Below are positions 16,674 to 23,376 of a stretch of 64,000 nucleotides of DNA, one piece after another (position 1 is the first letter of the stretch; every line of letters begins with the position of its first letter). Source of the DNA: an uncultured Clostridia bacterium. Its GTDB lineage: Bacteria > Bacillota > Clostridia > Oscillospirales > Acutalibacteraceae. Below the pieces are notes generated by a model. That model was not told the DNA's origin and did no database searches. It was given only the letters and a program-made list of their open reading frames with translations. The stretch lies in NCBI GenBank assembly GCA_937898625.1, contig CALEJF010000030.1, positions 67,411-131,410 of the forward strand, given 5' to 3'. A program made the position numbers and the translations under genes.

Positions 16674-16705
16674 ATGTAGGGGCAGGTCTTCGTGCCTGCC
16701 CGTTC
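16674..16705. repeat. Partial GTAGGGG-type repeat
   Basis: TGTAGGGGCAGG begins a hairpin GGGCAGG/CCTGCCC (16680-16686 and 16695-16701). It resembles one end of the elements at 8097 and 46075. Without a T-tract it is unlikely to be a full terminator, so nadA may still be read from the upstream operon. Confidence 0.55.
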
Positions 16706-16740
16706 TATCATTTACCGACGCGTTAAAAGGAGCGTTTAAA

Positions 16741-17655
16741 ATGACAGTAAAAGAAATGCAGGAAAAAATCCTGCAACTAAAAAAAGAAAAAGATATTTGT
16801 ATTCTCGCTCACAGTTATGTTGCTCGTGAGATTATTGAGGTTGCCGACTTCACAGGGGATAGTTTTCAGTTAAGTGTAGAGGCATCAAAAACTGATGCAA
16901 AAACTGTAATTATGTGTGGCGTTCGTTTTATGGCAGAAACCGTAAAAATTCTCTCACCTGAAAAAACAGTTTATATCACAAGTCCTGTTGCAGGCTGCCC
17001 AATGGCAGAGCAGATGAGTGTGGAGTATATCGAAGAAATCAAAAAAGAATATCCCGATTATACCGTTGTGGCATATATTAACACAACAGCAGCACTTAAA
17101 ACTGTTTGTGATGTGTGTGTAACATCTGCATCAGCGGTCAGTGTTGTCAGCAAACTCCCTAACGATAAAATTCTCTTTATTCCTGACTGTAATTTAGGAG
17201 ATTTCGTTGCAAAGCAACTTCCCGAAAAGACATTTAAATTTGTAAATGGTGGTTGCCCAATTCACGGTCAGATAACCAAAGAAGATGTTAAAAAAGCAAG
17301 AGAGTATTATCCCGATTCACTTTTACTTGTTCATCCTGAATGTAAACCTGAGGTTGTGGCAGAAGCAGATTATGTTGGCTCAACAACAGGTATTATGAAA
17401 TTTGCGAAAGAAAGTGACCACAAGAATTTCATTATCGGAACAGAAATCAGTATTGCAGAATCTTTGCAGTATGAGTGTCCTGACAAGAATTTCTTTGCAC
17501 TTTCACCAAAACTCATTTGTCCTGATATGAAGGCAACAACTCTTGTGGACCTTTATAACACGATTCAGGGTAAGGGTGGCGAAGAAATTACTCTCGACAA
17601 TGAAACAATCGTAAAAGCCAAAAAATGTATTGATAAAATGCTTGAACTTGGGTGA
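16741..17655 (+). CDS. nadA: Quinolinate synthase A
   Basis: A 304-residue [4Fe-4S] enzyme that condenses iminoaspartate with dihydroxyacetone phosphate to quinolinate in NAD synthesis. The three cluster cysteines are recognisable in VIMCGVRFMAE, NGGCPIHGQI and LICPDMKATT. The N-terminal ILAHSYVAREIIEVADFTGDS is typical. The usual partners nadB and nadC are not in the window; instead nadA follows the Fe-S assembly pair, consistent with its need for a cluster. Its ATG follows AAAAGGAGC. The next gene begins five bases after its stop codon. Confidence 0.95.
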   Translation: MTVKEMQEKILQLKKEKDICILAHSYVAREIIEVADFTGDSFQLSVEASKTDAKTVIMCGVRFMAETVKILSPEKTVYITSPVAGCPMAEQMSVEYIEEIKKEYPDYTVVAYINTTAALKTVCDVCVTSASAVSVVSKLPNDKILFIPDCNLGDFVAKQLPEKTFKFVNGGCPIHGQITKEDVKKAREYYPDSLLLVHPECKPEVVAEADYVGSTTGIMKFAKESDHKNFIIGTEISIAESLQYECPDKNFFALSPKLICPDMKATTLVDLYNTIQGKGGEEITLDNETIVKAKKCIDKMLELG

Positions 17656-17660
17656 ATAAA

Positions 17661-18680
17661 ATGAAAGCAGTAATTGCTATGAGTGGCGGAGTTGATAGCT
17701 CCGTCGCTGCTTTACTTATGAAAAATGAAGGCTATACCTGTGTCGGTGCTACAATGCAACTCTATTCCGAGGGGGATTGCAGTGATGCAAAAGCAGTTGC
17801 CGACAAACTTGGTATGCCTTTTTATGTTTACCCATTTAAAGAAGAATTTAAAAAACAGGTTATTGATAAGTTTATTGAGTTTTACGAGAATGGCAAAACA
17901 CCAAACCCTTGTGTTGAGTGTAATCGTACATTAAAATTTGGCGCTATGATGGACAAAATGCAGGAGTTGGATGCCGATTTTGTTGTGACAGGTCATTATG
18001 CTCGTGTGGTTTTTGAAAATGGTGAGTATAAGCTCAAAAAAGCAGTTGACGAAAGCAAGGACCAAAGTTATTTTCTCTATATGCTCACACAAGAACAACT
18101 CAAACACATCAAATTTCCATTGGGTGAATACACAAAGACTCAAATTCGTGAAATCGCCGAAGAAAATGACCTTATAACTGCTCGTAAAAAAGATAGTCAG
18201 GATATTTGCTTTGTCCCTGACGGTGATTATGTAAGTTTTATCAAAGGATATAACGGAAAAGAGTATGCAAAAGGATTTTTTATGCACAAGGATGGCTTTT
18301 CTTTTGGTGAACATAAGGGTATTGTGAATTACACAATAGGTCAGCGTAAAGGACTCGGAATTGCTTATAAAAAACCACTTTATGTGCTTAATATTGACCC
18401 CCAGACAAACAATGTTGTTTTAGGGGATAATGAGGACTTGTTCACAGACGAGGTAAGTGCCAAAAATGTGAACATAATCAGCGAGAAAACACTTACAGAG
18501 CCAATCCGTGTACTTGCTCGTGTTCGTTATCGTCATAAAGAACAACCTGCAACTGCTTGGCAGACAGAAGACGGAATTTTGCATGTGAAATTCGACGAGC
18601 CACAACGAGCAATTACCAAAGGTCAGTCGTTAGTTATTTTTGATGGTGATACTGTCCTCGGTGGCGGAGAGATTATTTAA
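17661..18680 (+). CDS. mnmA: tRNA-specific 2-thiouridylase
   Basis: A 339-residue PP-loop enzyme that thiolates U34 of Lys, Glu and Gln tRNAs with sulfur relayed from a cysteine desulfurase. The PP-loop is AMSGGVDSS near the N-terminus. The catalytic cysteines are in NPCVECNRTLKFG and QDICFVPDGDY. The C-terminal beta-barrel follows. The ATG at 17661 is chosen over the GTG at 17652, which overlaps the nadA stop. Placement in one operon with the desulfurase gives a direct sulfur route. Confidence 0.95.
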   Translation: MKAVIAMSGGVDSSVAALLMKNEGYTCVGATMQLYSEGDCSDAKAVADKLGMPFYVYPFKEEFKKQVIDKFIEFYENGKTPNPCVECNRTLKFGAMMDKMQELDADFVVTGHYARVVFENGEYKLKKAVDESKDQSYFLYMLTQEQLKHIKFPLGEYTKTQIREIAEENDLITARKKDSQDICFVPDGDYVSFIKGYNGKEYAKGFFMHKDGFSFGEHKGIVNYTIGQRKGLGIAYKKPLYVLNIDPQTNNVVLGDNEDLFTDEVSAKNVNIISEKTLTEPIRVLARVRYRHKEQPATAWQTEDGILHVKFDEPQRAITKGQSLVIFDGDTVLGGGEII

Positions 18681-18720
18681 AATTGATTCTTTTTCCGCAA
18701 TACTGCGTGTCTATCGGCTC
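18681..18720 (+). repeat. Short 3'-flank repeat after mnmA
   Basis: A 40-base stretch with the core ATTCTTTTTCCGCAATAC closely matches 32151-32190, just after fhs. Both copies lie immediately behind a stop codon. Function unknown; likely a degraded dispersed repeat. Confidence 0.55.
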
Positions 18721-18792
18721 GTAGTATACCTGATACAGCTTCGCCTTTGACACATTGTCTTGCAAAAAAATAATTCAATTTTGTGTAATAGT

Positions 18793-18822
18793 AAGGGACG
18801 ATGCGAGCATCGTCCCTTTTCT
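18793..18822. terminator. Bidirectional terminator between mnmA and the SDR gene
   Basis: An 11-bp stem AAGGGACGATG/CATCGTCCCTT with a CGAG loop (18793-18818) and a TTTTCTTT tail on the plus strand; the convergent gene ends directly beside it. Confidence 0.8.
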
Positions 18823-19548
18823 TTATATATTCATTCCGCCATTTACGGAAATGTTTTGTCCGGTTATAAAGTCCGCATCCTTTGAACAAAGAAAGGATAC
18901 TGCACCAGCAACATCCTCGGGTGTGCCGATTTTGTTAAGAGGTGTTTCGCCTTTAAGAGCATTCATTGTTTCCTCGTCAAAATGACTTGTCATATCTGTT
19001 AATATTACGCCCGGAGATACACAGTTGACTGTAATCCCTGAAAGCCCAACTTCTTTTGCAAGGGCTTTTGTCATACCAATCAATCCCGCTTTTGATGCTG
19101 AATAATGCACCTCACAAGAGCCTCCCGTTTCACCCCAGATGGATGATATGTTTATAATTTTTCCTGATTTTCTGTTAATCATATATTTAAGTACCGCACG
19201 GCAACAATAGAATGCACCGGAAAGATTTGCTTCAATCATTCTGTGCCACATTTCATCAGTAATATCGGTAAACAATGTCTGTTCAGCAATTCCGGCATTG
19301 TTAATGAGAATTGCAATTTCGCCAAAATTCTTTTCAATATTTTCAACAACACTTTTTACGGCATTACTGTCAGTAATATCAAGTTTGTACGCTGTACAAT
19401 TTGCGCCTATATCAGCACAGAGTTCAAATGCTTTTTCTTTAGAATTATTATATGTAAAAGCAACCGTGTAACCGTCATTTACAAGTCTTTTTACAATAGC
19501 AGAACCAATGCCCTTTGCTCCACCTGTAACCAATGCAACTTTTTTCAT
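18823..19548 (-). CDS. Short-chain dehydrogenase/reductase, FabG-like
   Basis: A 241-residue Rossmann-fold oxidoreductase. The cofactor motif is TGGAKGIG, the structural motif NNAG, the catalytic YSASKAG with serine further upstream in NISSIWG, and the C-terminal GQNISVNGGM. It resembles 3-oxoacyl-ACP reductase FabG, but it stands alone away from other fatty-acid genes, so a different substrate is equally possible. The ATG at 19548 follows AAAGGAATGG; the upstream extension is not used. Confidence 0.88.
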   Translation of the reverse strand: MKKVALVTGGAKGIGSAIVKRLVNDGYTVAFTYNNSKEKAFELCADIGANCTAYKLDITDSNAVKSVVENIEKNFGEIAILINNAGIAEQTLFTDITDEMWHRMIEANLSGAFYCCRAVLKYMINRKSGKIINISSIWGETGGSCEVHYSASKAGLIGMTKALAKEVGLSGITVNCVSPGVILTDMTSHFDEETMNALKGETPLNKIGTPEDVAGAVSFLCSKDADFITGQNISVNGGMNI

Positions 19549-19614
19549 TTTACCATTCCTTTCGGATTTCTTTTCATATTGTAACATACTTTCTGTGGTT
19601 TTGCATTAAAATAC

Positions 19615-19643
19615 TTGAAAAAGTTTATTTATTGGCATATAAT
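19615..19643 (+). promoter_or_regulatory. Promoter of tRNA-Thr
   Basis: TTGAAA (19615-19620), 17 bases and TATAAT (19638-19643), 22 bases before the tRNA. Confidence 0.8.
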
Positions 19644-19664
19644 ATCATTTGCAGAATACAGTAT

Positions 19665-19740
19665 GCTGGAATAGCTCAGTTGGTAGAGCAGCTCATTCGT
19701 AATGAGCAGGTCGCGTGTTCGAGTCACGTTTCCAGCTCCA
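19665..19740 (+). tRNA. tRNA-Thr (anticodon CGT)
   Basis: A complete cloverleaf: acceptor GCTGGAA/TTCCAGC, anticodon stem GCTCA/TGAGC enclosing TTCGTAA (anticodon CGT, reads ACG), T-loop TTCGAGT, and encoded CCA at 19738-19740. Confidence 0.97.
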
Positions 19741-19743
19741 AAA

Positions 19744-19774
19744 AAAGAGAGGTTGTCACAACCTCTCTTTTTGC
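19744..19774 (+). terminator. Terminator after tRNA-Thr
   Basis: The stem AAAGAGAGGTTG/CAACCTCTCTTT with a TCA loop is followed by TTGC. The run of T in the 3' arm serves as the U-tract. Confidence 0.85.
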
Positions 19775-19862
19775 TTGTTAAATTGGAGTTTGGCGAATAT
19801 AAACTAATTTTTTTCATTTAAAGCACCGTCTTTTATATTATAGCAGAAATCTAATGCAGAAT

Positions 19863-19964
19863 CAATTATTCATTGTTAATCAGCTAAGCGACTTCATCAT
19901 TCATTATTCATTGAAAATCCTGACGAATGAATGATGAATATTGAATAATGAAAAATGAATAATA
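19863..19964. repeat. Inverted ATTCATTATTCATT-type repeat
   Basis: A low-complexity stretch of ATTCATTATTCATT units on one side (about 19893-19913) and the reverse complement, AATGAATGATGAATATTG and similar, on the other (about 19924-19964). A related unit is at 44389. Non-coding; probably a decayed dispersed repeat. Confidence 0.6.
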
Positions 19965-19970
19965 CAAAAC

Positions 19971-20003
19971 AAAAATCCCGTCGACAAAAGTCGACAGGAT
20001 TTT
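19971..20003 (-). terminator. Terminator beyond the tRNA-Gln fragment
   Basis: Read on the minus strand, AAAATCCTGTCGAC and GTCGACGGGATTTTT form a hairpin with a TTTT loop and T-tail, six bases after the CCA end of the truncated tRNA-Gln copy. It probably was, or is, the terminator of that tRNA locus. Confidence 0.75.
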
Positions 20004-20008
20004 AGTTT

Positions 20009-20032
20009 TGGCTGGGGAATAGGGATTCGAAC
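20009..20032 (-). pseudogene. Truncated tRNA-Gln 3' fragment
   Basis: These 24 bases are identical to the 3' end of the intact tRNA-Gln at 20202-20225: the T-loop, the T-stem 3' strand, the acceptor 3' strand and CCA. The remaining two thirds of the tRNA is absent. The copies are 193 bp apart. Confidence 0.8.
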
Positions 20033-20201
20033 GTCTGCTTCGGCTACGCCTTGCATACTAACGGCTTGGCTTTCGCCTTCACCACTCTTCGCTAAAAACA
20101 ATTCGCTGAATTGTTTTCTTAACGCTCAGACCCTCGCGGGTTCGAATCTCTAATATATCACAAAAAAAAGCAGCCACTACAAAAGGAGTAACTGCTTTTT
20201 A
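20033..20201 (-). mobile_element. 169-bp insert between tRNA-Gln and its 3' fragment
   Basis: On the minus strand this follows the intact tRNA-Gln. It contains that gene's terminator, then a reverse-oriented T-arm-like stretch (GGGTTCGAATCTC on the plus strand at 20138-20150), a hairpin AACAATTCAGCGAATTGTT and G/A-rich sequence such as GCGAAGAGTGGTGAAGGCG. No ORF. The length (169 bp) equals the insert at tRNA-Pro. It could be a small element that uses the tRNA 3' end as its attachment core; this is inference. Confidence 0.45.
20162..20199 (-). terminator. Terminator directly after tRNA-Gln
   Basis: Read on the minus strand, AAAAGCAG and CTGCTTTT pair (20192-20199 with 20166-20173), with further pairs inside, followed by TTTTTTTT. 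Confidence 0.8.
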
Positions 20202-20275
20202 TGGCTGGGGAATAGGGATTCGAACCCCAACAAACAGAGTCAGAGTCTGTCGTGCTACCGTTACACTATTCCCCA
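20202..20275 (-). tRNA. tRNA-Gln (anticodon CTG)
   Basis: A complete minus-strand cloverleaf beginning with T like other tRNA-Gln: acceptor TGGGGAA/TTCCCCA, anticodon stem ACAGA/TCTGT enclosing CTCTGAC (anticodon CTG, reads CAG), T-loop TTCGAAT and encoded CCA. Confidence 0.96.
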
Positions 20276-20385
20276 ACGAGCAAGAGCAATTATATATCAA
20301 CAAATTAAATTTGTCAAGAGTTTTTTAAAAAATCTTTCATATTATTGATTTTAAGATTTTCCCTTACATTTAGAATTGTAACGCA

Positions 20386-20403
20386 GGCGGGGATAATCCC
20401 GCC
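20386..20403 (-). terminator. GC-rich hairpin beyond the serpin gene
   Basis: GGCGGG/CCCGCC with a short loop lies 14 bases after the serpin stop codon. It matches the hairpins at 3081 and 22627 but has no clear T-tract on the minus strand, so termination would be weak. Confidence 0.45.
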
Positions 20404-20416
20404 CACTATTATAGTC

Positions 20417-21988
20417 TTATGGTCTGTTTACCACACCTGTAAACAGAGGTAGTCCATCTTCGCTTGTTACAACGAAAATAAATGGTCTGTCAACAATAAA
20501 ATCTATTATTTCTTCCGAGGGTTTTGCAGAACCTGCAAGAGGTACTACAGTGTATGCTGATGCAACAACACCTTCTTCATCTATTGAAACTCTCACACCG
20601 TGTTCAACCTTTGAAAAACTTAGACCAGCGTTATCACAAAGAGGACTGAAATCTGATTTTCTGCTGTCAAAGCAATTTGTAACTCCAAGGTTTATCAATC
20701 CGTTTTTAAGGTCCATATTTGAAGAAACATCAAATTTTGGAACGGAAAGATTTATTCTTATTCTCTTATTGTTTGACCATCTTCCGTTTGATGCCATAAA
20801 TGACAATGCTTCACTATCGGACAGCAAATCGTCAACATTTACATTTTCATCGGGAAGAATAAAGAACATTCGTCCACTGTTTGCAAGGGTTCTGCCCACA
20901 GCAGAAAAATTATTTCCCCAATAATAAGAATCACTATACTCTTTGTGATTCATAAAATCGCAGGTTACATCACCTCTGGGGGAATGGAAAACACTTTTAC
21001 TTGTGTATCTTTCTTCAAATTCTGCATCCCATCTTGCCTGATAAAAAATCGTTGTTGCTAATGCCATAACAGTTTGGGCATCTAATTCCAGATTTTCAAT
21101 TTGGTCGCTCAACATTCCGCCTGTTTGCTGATTTAACCAGTCGCGTAATGCTTTATTCATTTCGTCCGAACCCATTTGTCCCTGATATGAAGATGCATAA
21201 TAGTTGGAGGTCAAAAAATCAAGAGTTTTCTCATTAAACTTAACACTCTTATTAAGCCAAATTGAGCTTGCAAGAATGCTTGTAACTGCACCATCATCGC
21301 AGTAATTTGCATTCCATACGGAATTTGCCTGTTTACGCAAAGAACTGATGCTGTCAGCACCCAATAGGTTTAGAATTTGTTGACGGCTTTCCCCATCGGT
21401 TATTTCAGCAGTCATTGCCAGTGCCATATAGACATTCAAGGGTGAATAAAGTCTGTTGTCCTTTCCTGCACCTGAAAGAAATTCGCTATAAGTCTTTTTA
21501 AAGAAAACATCAAGGTTTTTTCCTGCACCGTAATATGCTTTGCGTTCTCTCCTGCTGTCCTCCCAGGAAGGCATACTATTCCAGTCTGACGGATATTGAA
21601 CCATCTGAGGATATTTTGCCAATCGCAAACTGTATACCTTTGGAGTTAACGGATTATCGTCAATGGAAGGAATGAGCATTGAAGAAGTAGGCTTTTCTGT
21701 TGATGGTTCTTCACTGTTTGAATTGTTATTCTCCGTTGATGGCTTATCACTATTAAGATTGTATTGCTCTGTGGATGGGGGTGTCAGTTGTTCTATCAAA
21801 GGATTGTTTACTAACGGCTTGTCCTGTTTAAGAAACGGAATAATTGCAACCACAATAAGTAAAACTGCTGCAACGGGTACTAACCATTTAAAATATCGAA
21901 TGTTACTTTTTTTTACTTTTTCATCTGCTTGTGCTACCAAATCAGCATCTATTAAACCAATGGCATCTAATAATTTATCTGACTTCAT
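20417..21988 (-). CDS. Membrane-anchored serpin with anti-sigma-like N-terminus
   Basis: A 523-residue protein. Residues 1-34 are cytoplasmic (KLLDAIGLIDADLVAQADEK), 35-52 are a single transmembrane helix, about 55-100 are a Ser/Thr/Pro linker with PSTE repeats, and about 150-523 are a serpin protease-inhibitor domain. The hinge DEEGVVASAYT precedes the reactive loop and the conserved PFIFVV strand is present. By family numbering the scissile bond would fall near G-S-A in PLAGSAKPSEE, suggesting an elastase-like target. The gene overlaps the ECF sigma gene by four bases (ATGA). The short N-terminus resembles the cytoplasmic part of Clostridial anti-sigma factors, so it may both hold the sigma factor and inhibit an outside protease. 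Confidence 0.88.
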   Translation of the reverse strand: MKSDKLLDAIGLIDADLVAQADEKVKKSNIRYFKWLVPVAAVLLIVVAIIPFLKQDKPLVNNPLIEQLTPPSTEQYNLNSDKPSTENNNSNSEEPSTEKPTSSMLIPSIDDNPLTPKVYSLRLAKYPQMVQYPSDWNSMPSWEDSRRERKAYYGAGKNLDVFFKKTYSEFLSGAGKDNRLYSPLNVYMALAMTAEITDGESRQQILNLLGADSISSLRKQANSVWNANYCDDGAVTSILASSIWLNKSVKFNEKTLDFLTSNYYASSYQGQMGSDEMNKALRDWLNQQTGGMLSDQIENLELDAQTVMALATTIFYQARWDAEFEERYTSKSVFHSPRGDVTCDFMNHKEYSDSYYWGNNFSAVGRTLANSGRMFFILPDENVNVDDLLSDSEALSFMASNGRWSNNKRIRINLSVPKFDVSSNMDLKNGLINLGVTNCFDSRKSDFSPLCDNAGLSFSKVEHGVRVSIDEEGVVASAYTVVPLAGSAKPSEEIIDFIVDRPFIFVVTSEDGLPLFTGVVNRP

Positions 21989-22545
21989 ACTAACATTCCC
22001 TCCTTTTCAAGATAAGAAAACAGTTTTTCTCTTGTTCGTTTCAGCATCATTTTCACTTTGCTTTGTCCATAACCATATCTTTCAGATATTTGGGCAATTG
22101 AGTCAAAATACCAGTATCTTCGCAGAAAAACATTACATTCATCTTTAGATAGTGTTCTTAAAAATTCAGATATTTTCTTTGATAATTCCTCTGCAATAAT
22201 TGCATCACTTATGGCTTTATCGTGGGAAATATAATTTTCAAGTTCATCAAGGGAAAGCTGAAATTCTCCTCCGCCACGCTTATCTGCCGTTTTCTTTCGC
22301 CATTTGTCAATTGACTTTTGCCTTGTTATGGTTCCAAGGTAGGCAGAAAGGATTTTTGGCTTCTGTGGTGGAATGTTTTTCCACGCTTCTAAATATGTGT
22401 CATTCTCACATTCTTCTGCATCCTCATTGTTCTTCAGAATGTTATATGCAATAGAATAACAATAATTTCCATATTTAGCCTTTGTTTCACTTATTGCAGC
22501 TTCATTTCTTTCAAAAAACAATTCTACAATTTTTACATCATCCAT
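21985..22545 (-). CDS. ECF RNA polymerase sigma factor
   Basis: A 186-residue sigma-70 family protein of the extracytoplasmic-function group. Region 2 runs from about residue 8 to 90 with the core-binding stretch DAEECENDTYLEAWKNIPP. Region 4 starts near residue 125 with SKDECNVFLRRYW and the helix-turn-helix IAQISERYGYGQSKVKMMLKRTREKL. It is coupled to the serpin gene by an ATGA overlap, the usual layout of sigma and anti-sigma pairs. The ATG follows GGGGTGG. A candidate self-recognised promoter lies upstream. Confidence 0.92.
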   Translation of the reverse strand: MDDVKIVELFFERNEAAISETKAKYGNYCYSIAYNILKNNEDAEECENDTYLEAWKNIPPQKPKILSAYLGTITRQKSIDKWRKKTADKRGGGEFQLSLDELENYISHDKAISDAIIAEELSKKISEFLRTLSKDECNVFLRRYWYFDSIAQISERYGYGQSKVKMMLKRTREKLFSYLEKEGMLV

Positions 22546-22589
22546 ATTTCCACCCCCGTTTTCAATTTGAAAGTCCTTTCACTTATAAA

Positions 22590-22615
22590 GACGGAAAAAA
22601 TTTCTTTTGGTCACA
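22590..22615 (-). promoter_or_regulatory. Candidate ECF-type promoter of the sigma-serpin operon
   Basis: On the minus strand TGTGACC (22609-22615) and CGTC (22590-22593) are separated by 15 bases, close to the general ECF consensus of an AAC-type -35 and a CGTC-type -10. The start codon is about 45 bases downstream, so autoregulation is plausible. Confidence 0.45.
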
Positions 22616-22643
22616 AAAAACTTAACGGCGGGATAATCCCGCC
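22611..22643 (-). terminator. Terminator after the amidase gene
   Basis: The hairpin GGCGGGA/TCCCGCC with a TAA loop (22627-22643) leads on the minus strand into GTTAAGTTTTTTG, a fair U-tract. Confidence 0.75.
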
Positions 22644-22650
22644 ATTATTT

Positions 22651-23367
22651 TCACTCACCATTCATTTCTTTAAGTGTCATTTCAATTCCGTCGGCTATTG
22701 CATTTGCGTATTTTTCCATTTTTTCGTCATAATCTTTATTGTCGTTTGTATTGGAGATAAAGCCGATTTCTGCAAGGACTGACGGCATTTTTGTGTTTCT
22801 GTTTATATAGTAATTCTTATCAGCACCATCACGGTAACCCGTATGTATTCCTCTGTTTTGTGATATGCCGATAGTTTCAAGGCAATCAAGTATATTCTGA
22901 GCTAAAAGGGTGTCGTCCGTAGGTTTTGAGGAGTGCACCCACATTTCCATACCGGTTGCAGATGACGATGAACTTGAATTCCTGTGTATTGAAACAAAAA
23001 GCGACGCTCTCGCCTTGTTTGCAATTTTACATCGCTCTTTAAGGGATACGTCGCTATCGCTATCTCGAGTCATAACAACATTGTATCCTCTGTCAGTCAA
23101 TATATCCCGTACCAAAAGCGACAACTTTAAGGTGTCGTTTTTTTCGTATCTGTTTCCAAGAACTGCACCTGAACTTCCGCCACCGTGCCCCGGGTCGATA
23201 CAGATGGTTTTTTCGTCGGGAACAAAGTTTAATTGTTGGAGTTTATAAATCGTTTCATCCCCACCAACCATAATCATTGCAAATACTATGCTGAAGGTGA
23301 GGGTGAAAAGTGCGATTATAGGAAACAAAAAGGATTTTTTGTTGTTTGTTTCTCTTATATTTTTCAT
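22651..23367 (-). CDS. N-acetylmuramoyl-L-alanine amidase (Amidase_3)
   Basis: A 238-residue peptidoglycan hydrolase that cleaves the MurNAc-L-Ala bond. Residues about 13-33 are a membrane anchor or signal; the catalytic domain follows. Zinc ligands are visible as the histidine in DPGHGG, the glutamate in RYEKND and the histidine in SIHRN, with the catalytic glutamate in LAEIGFISN. The compact single-domain form resembles CwlD-type amidases. It starts 9 bases after the ThyX stop codon, so the two may be cotranscribed, although the ribosome site is weak. Confidence 0.92.
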   Translation of the reverse strand: MKNIRETNNKKSFLFPIIALFTLTFSIVFAMIMVGGDETIYKLQQLNFVPDEKTICIDPGHGGGSSGAVLGNRYEKNDTLKLSLLVRDILTDRGYNVVMTRDSDSDVSLKERCKIANKARASLFVSIHRNSSSSSSATGMEMWVHSSKPTDDTLLAQNILDCLETIGISQNRGIHTGYRDGADKNYYINRNTKMPSVLAEIGFISNTNDNKDYDEKMEKYANAIADGIEMTLKEMNGE

Positions 23368-23376
23368 ATCTGAATA

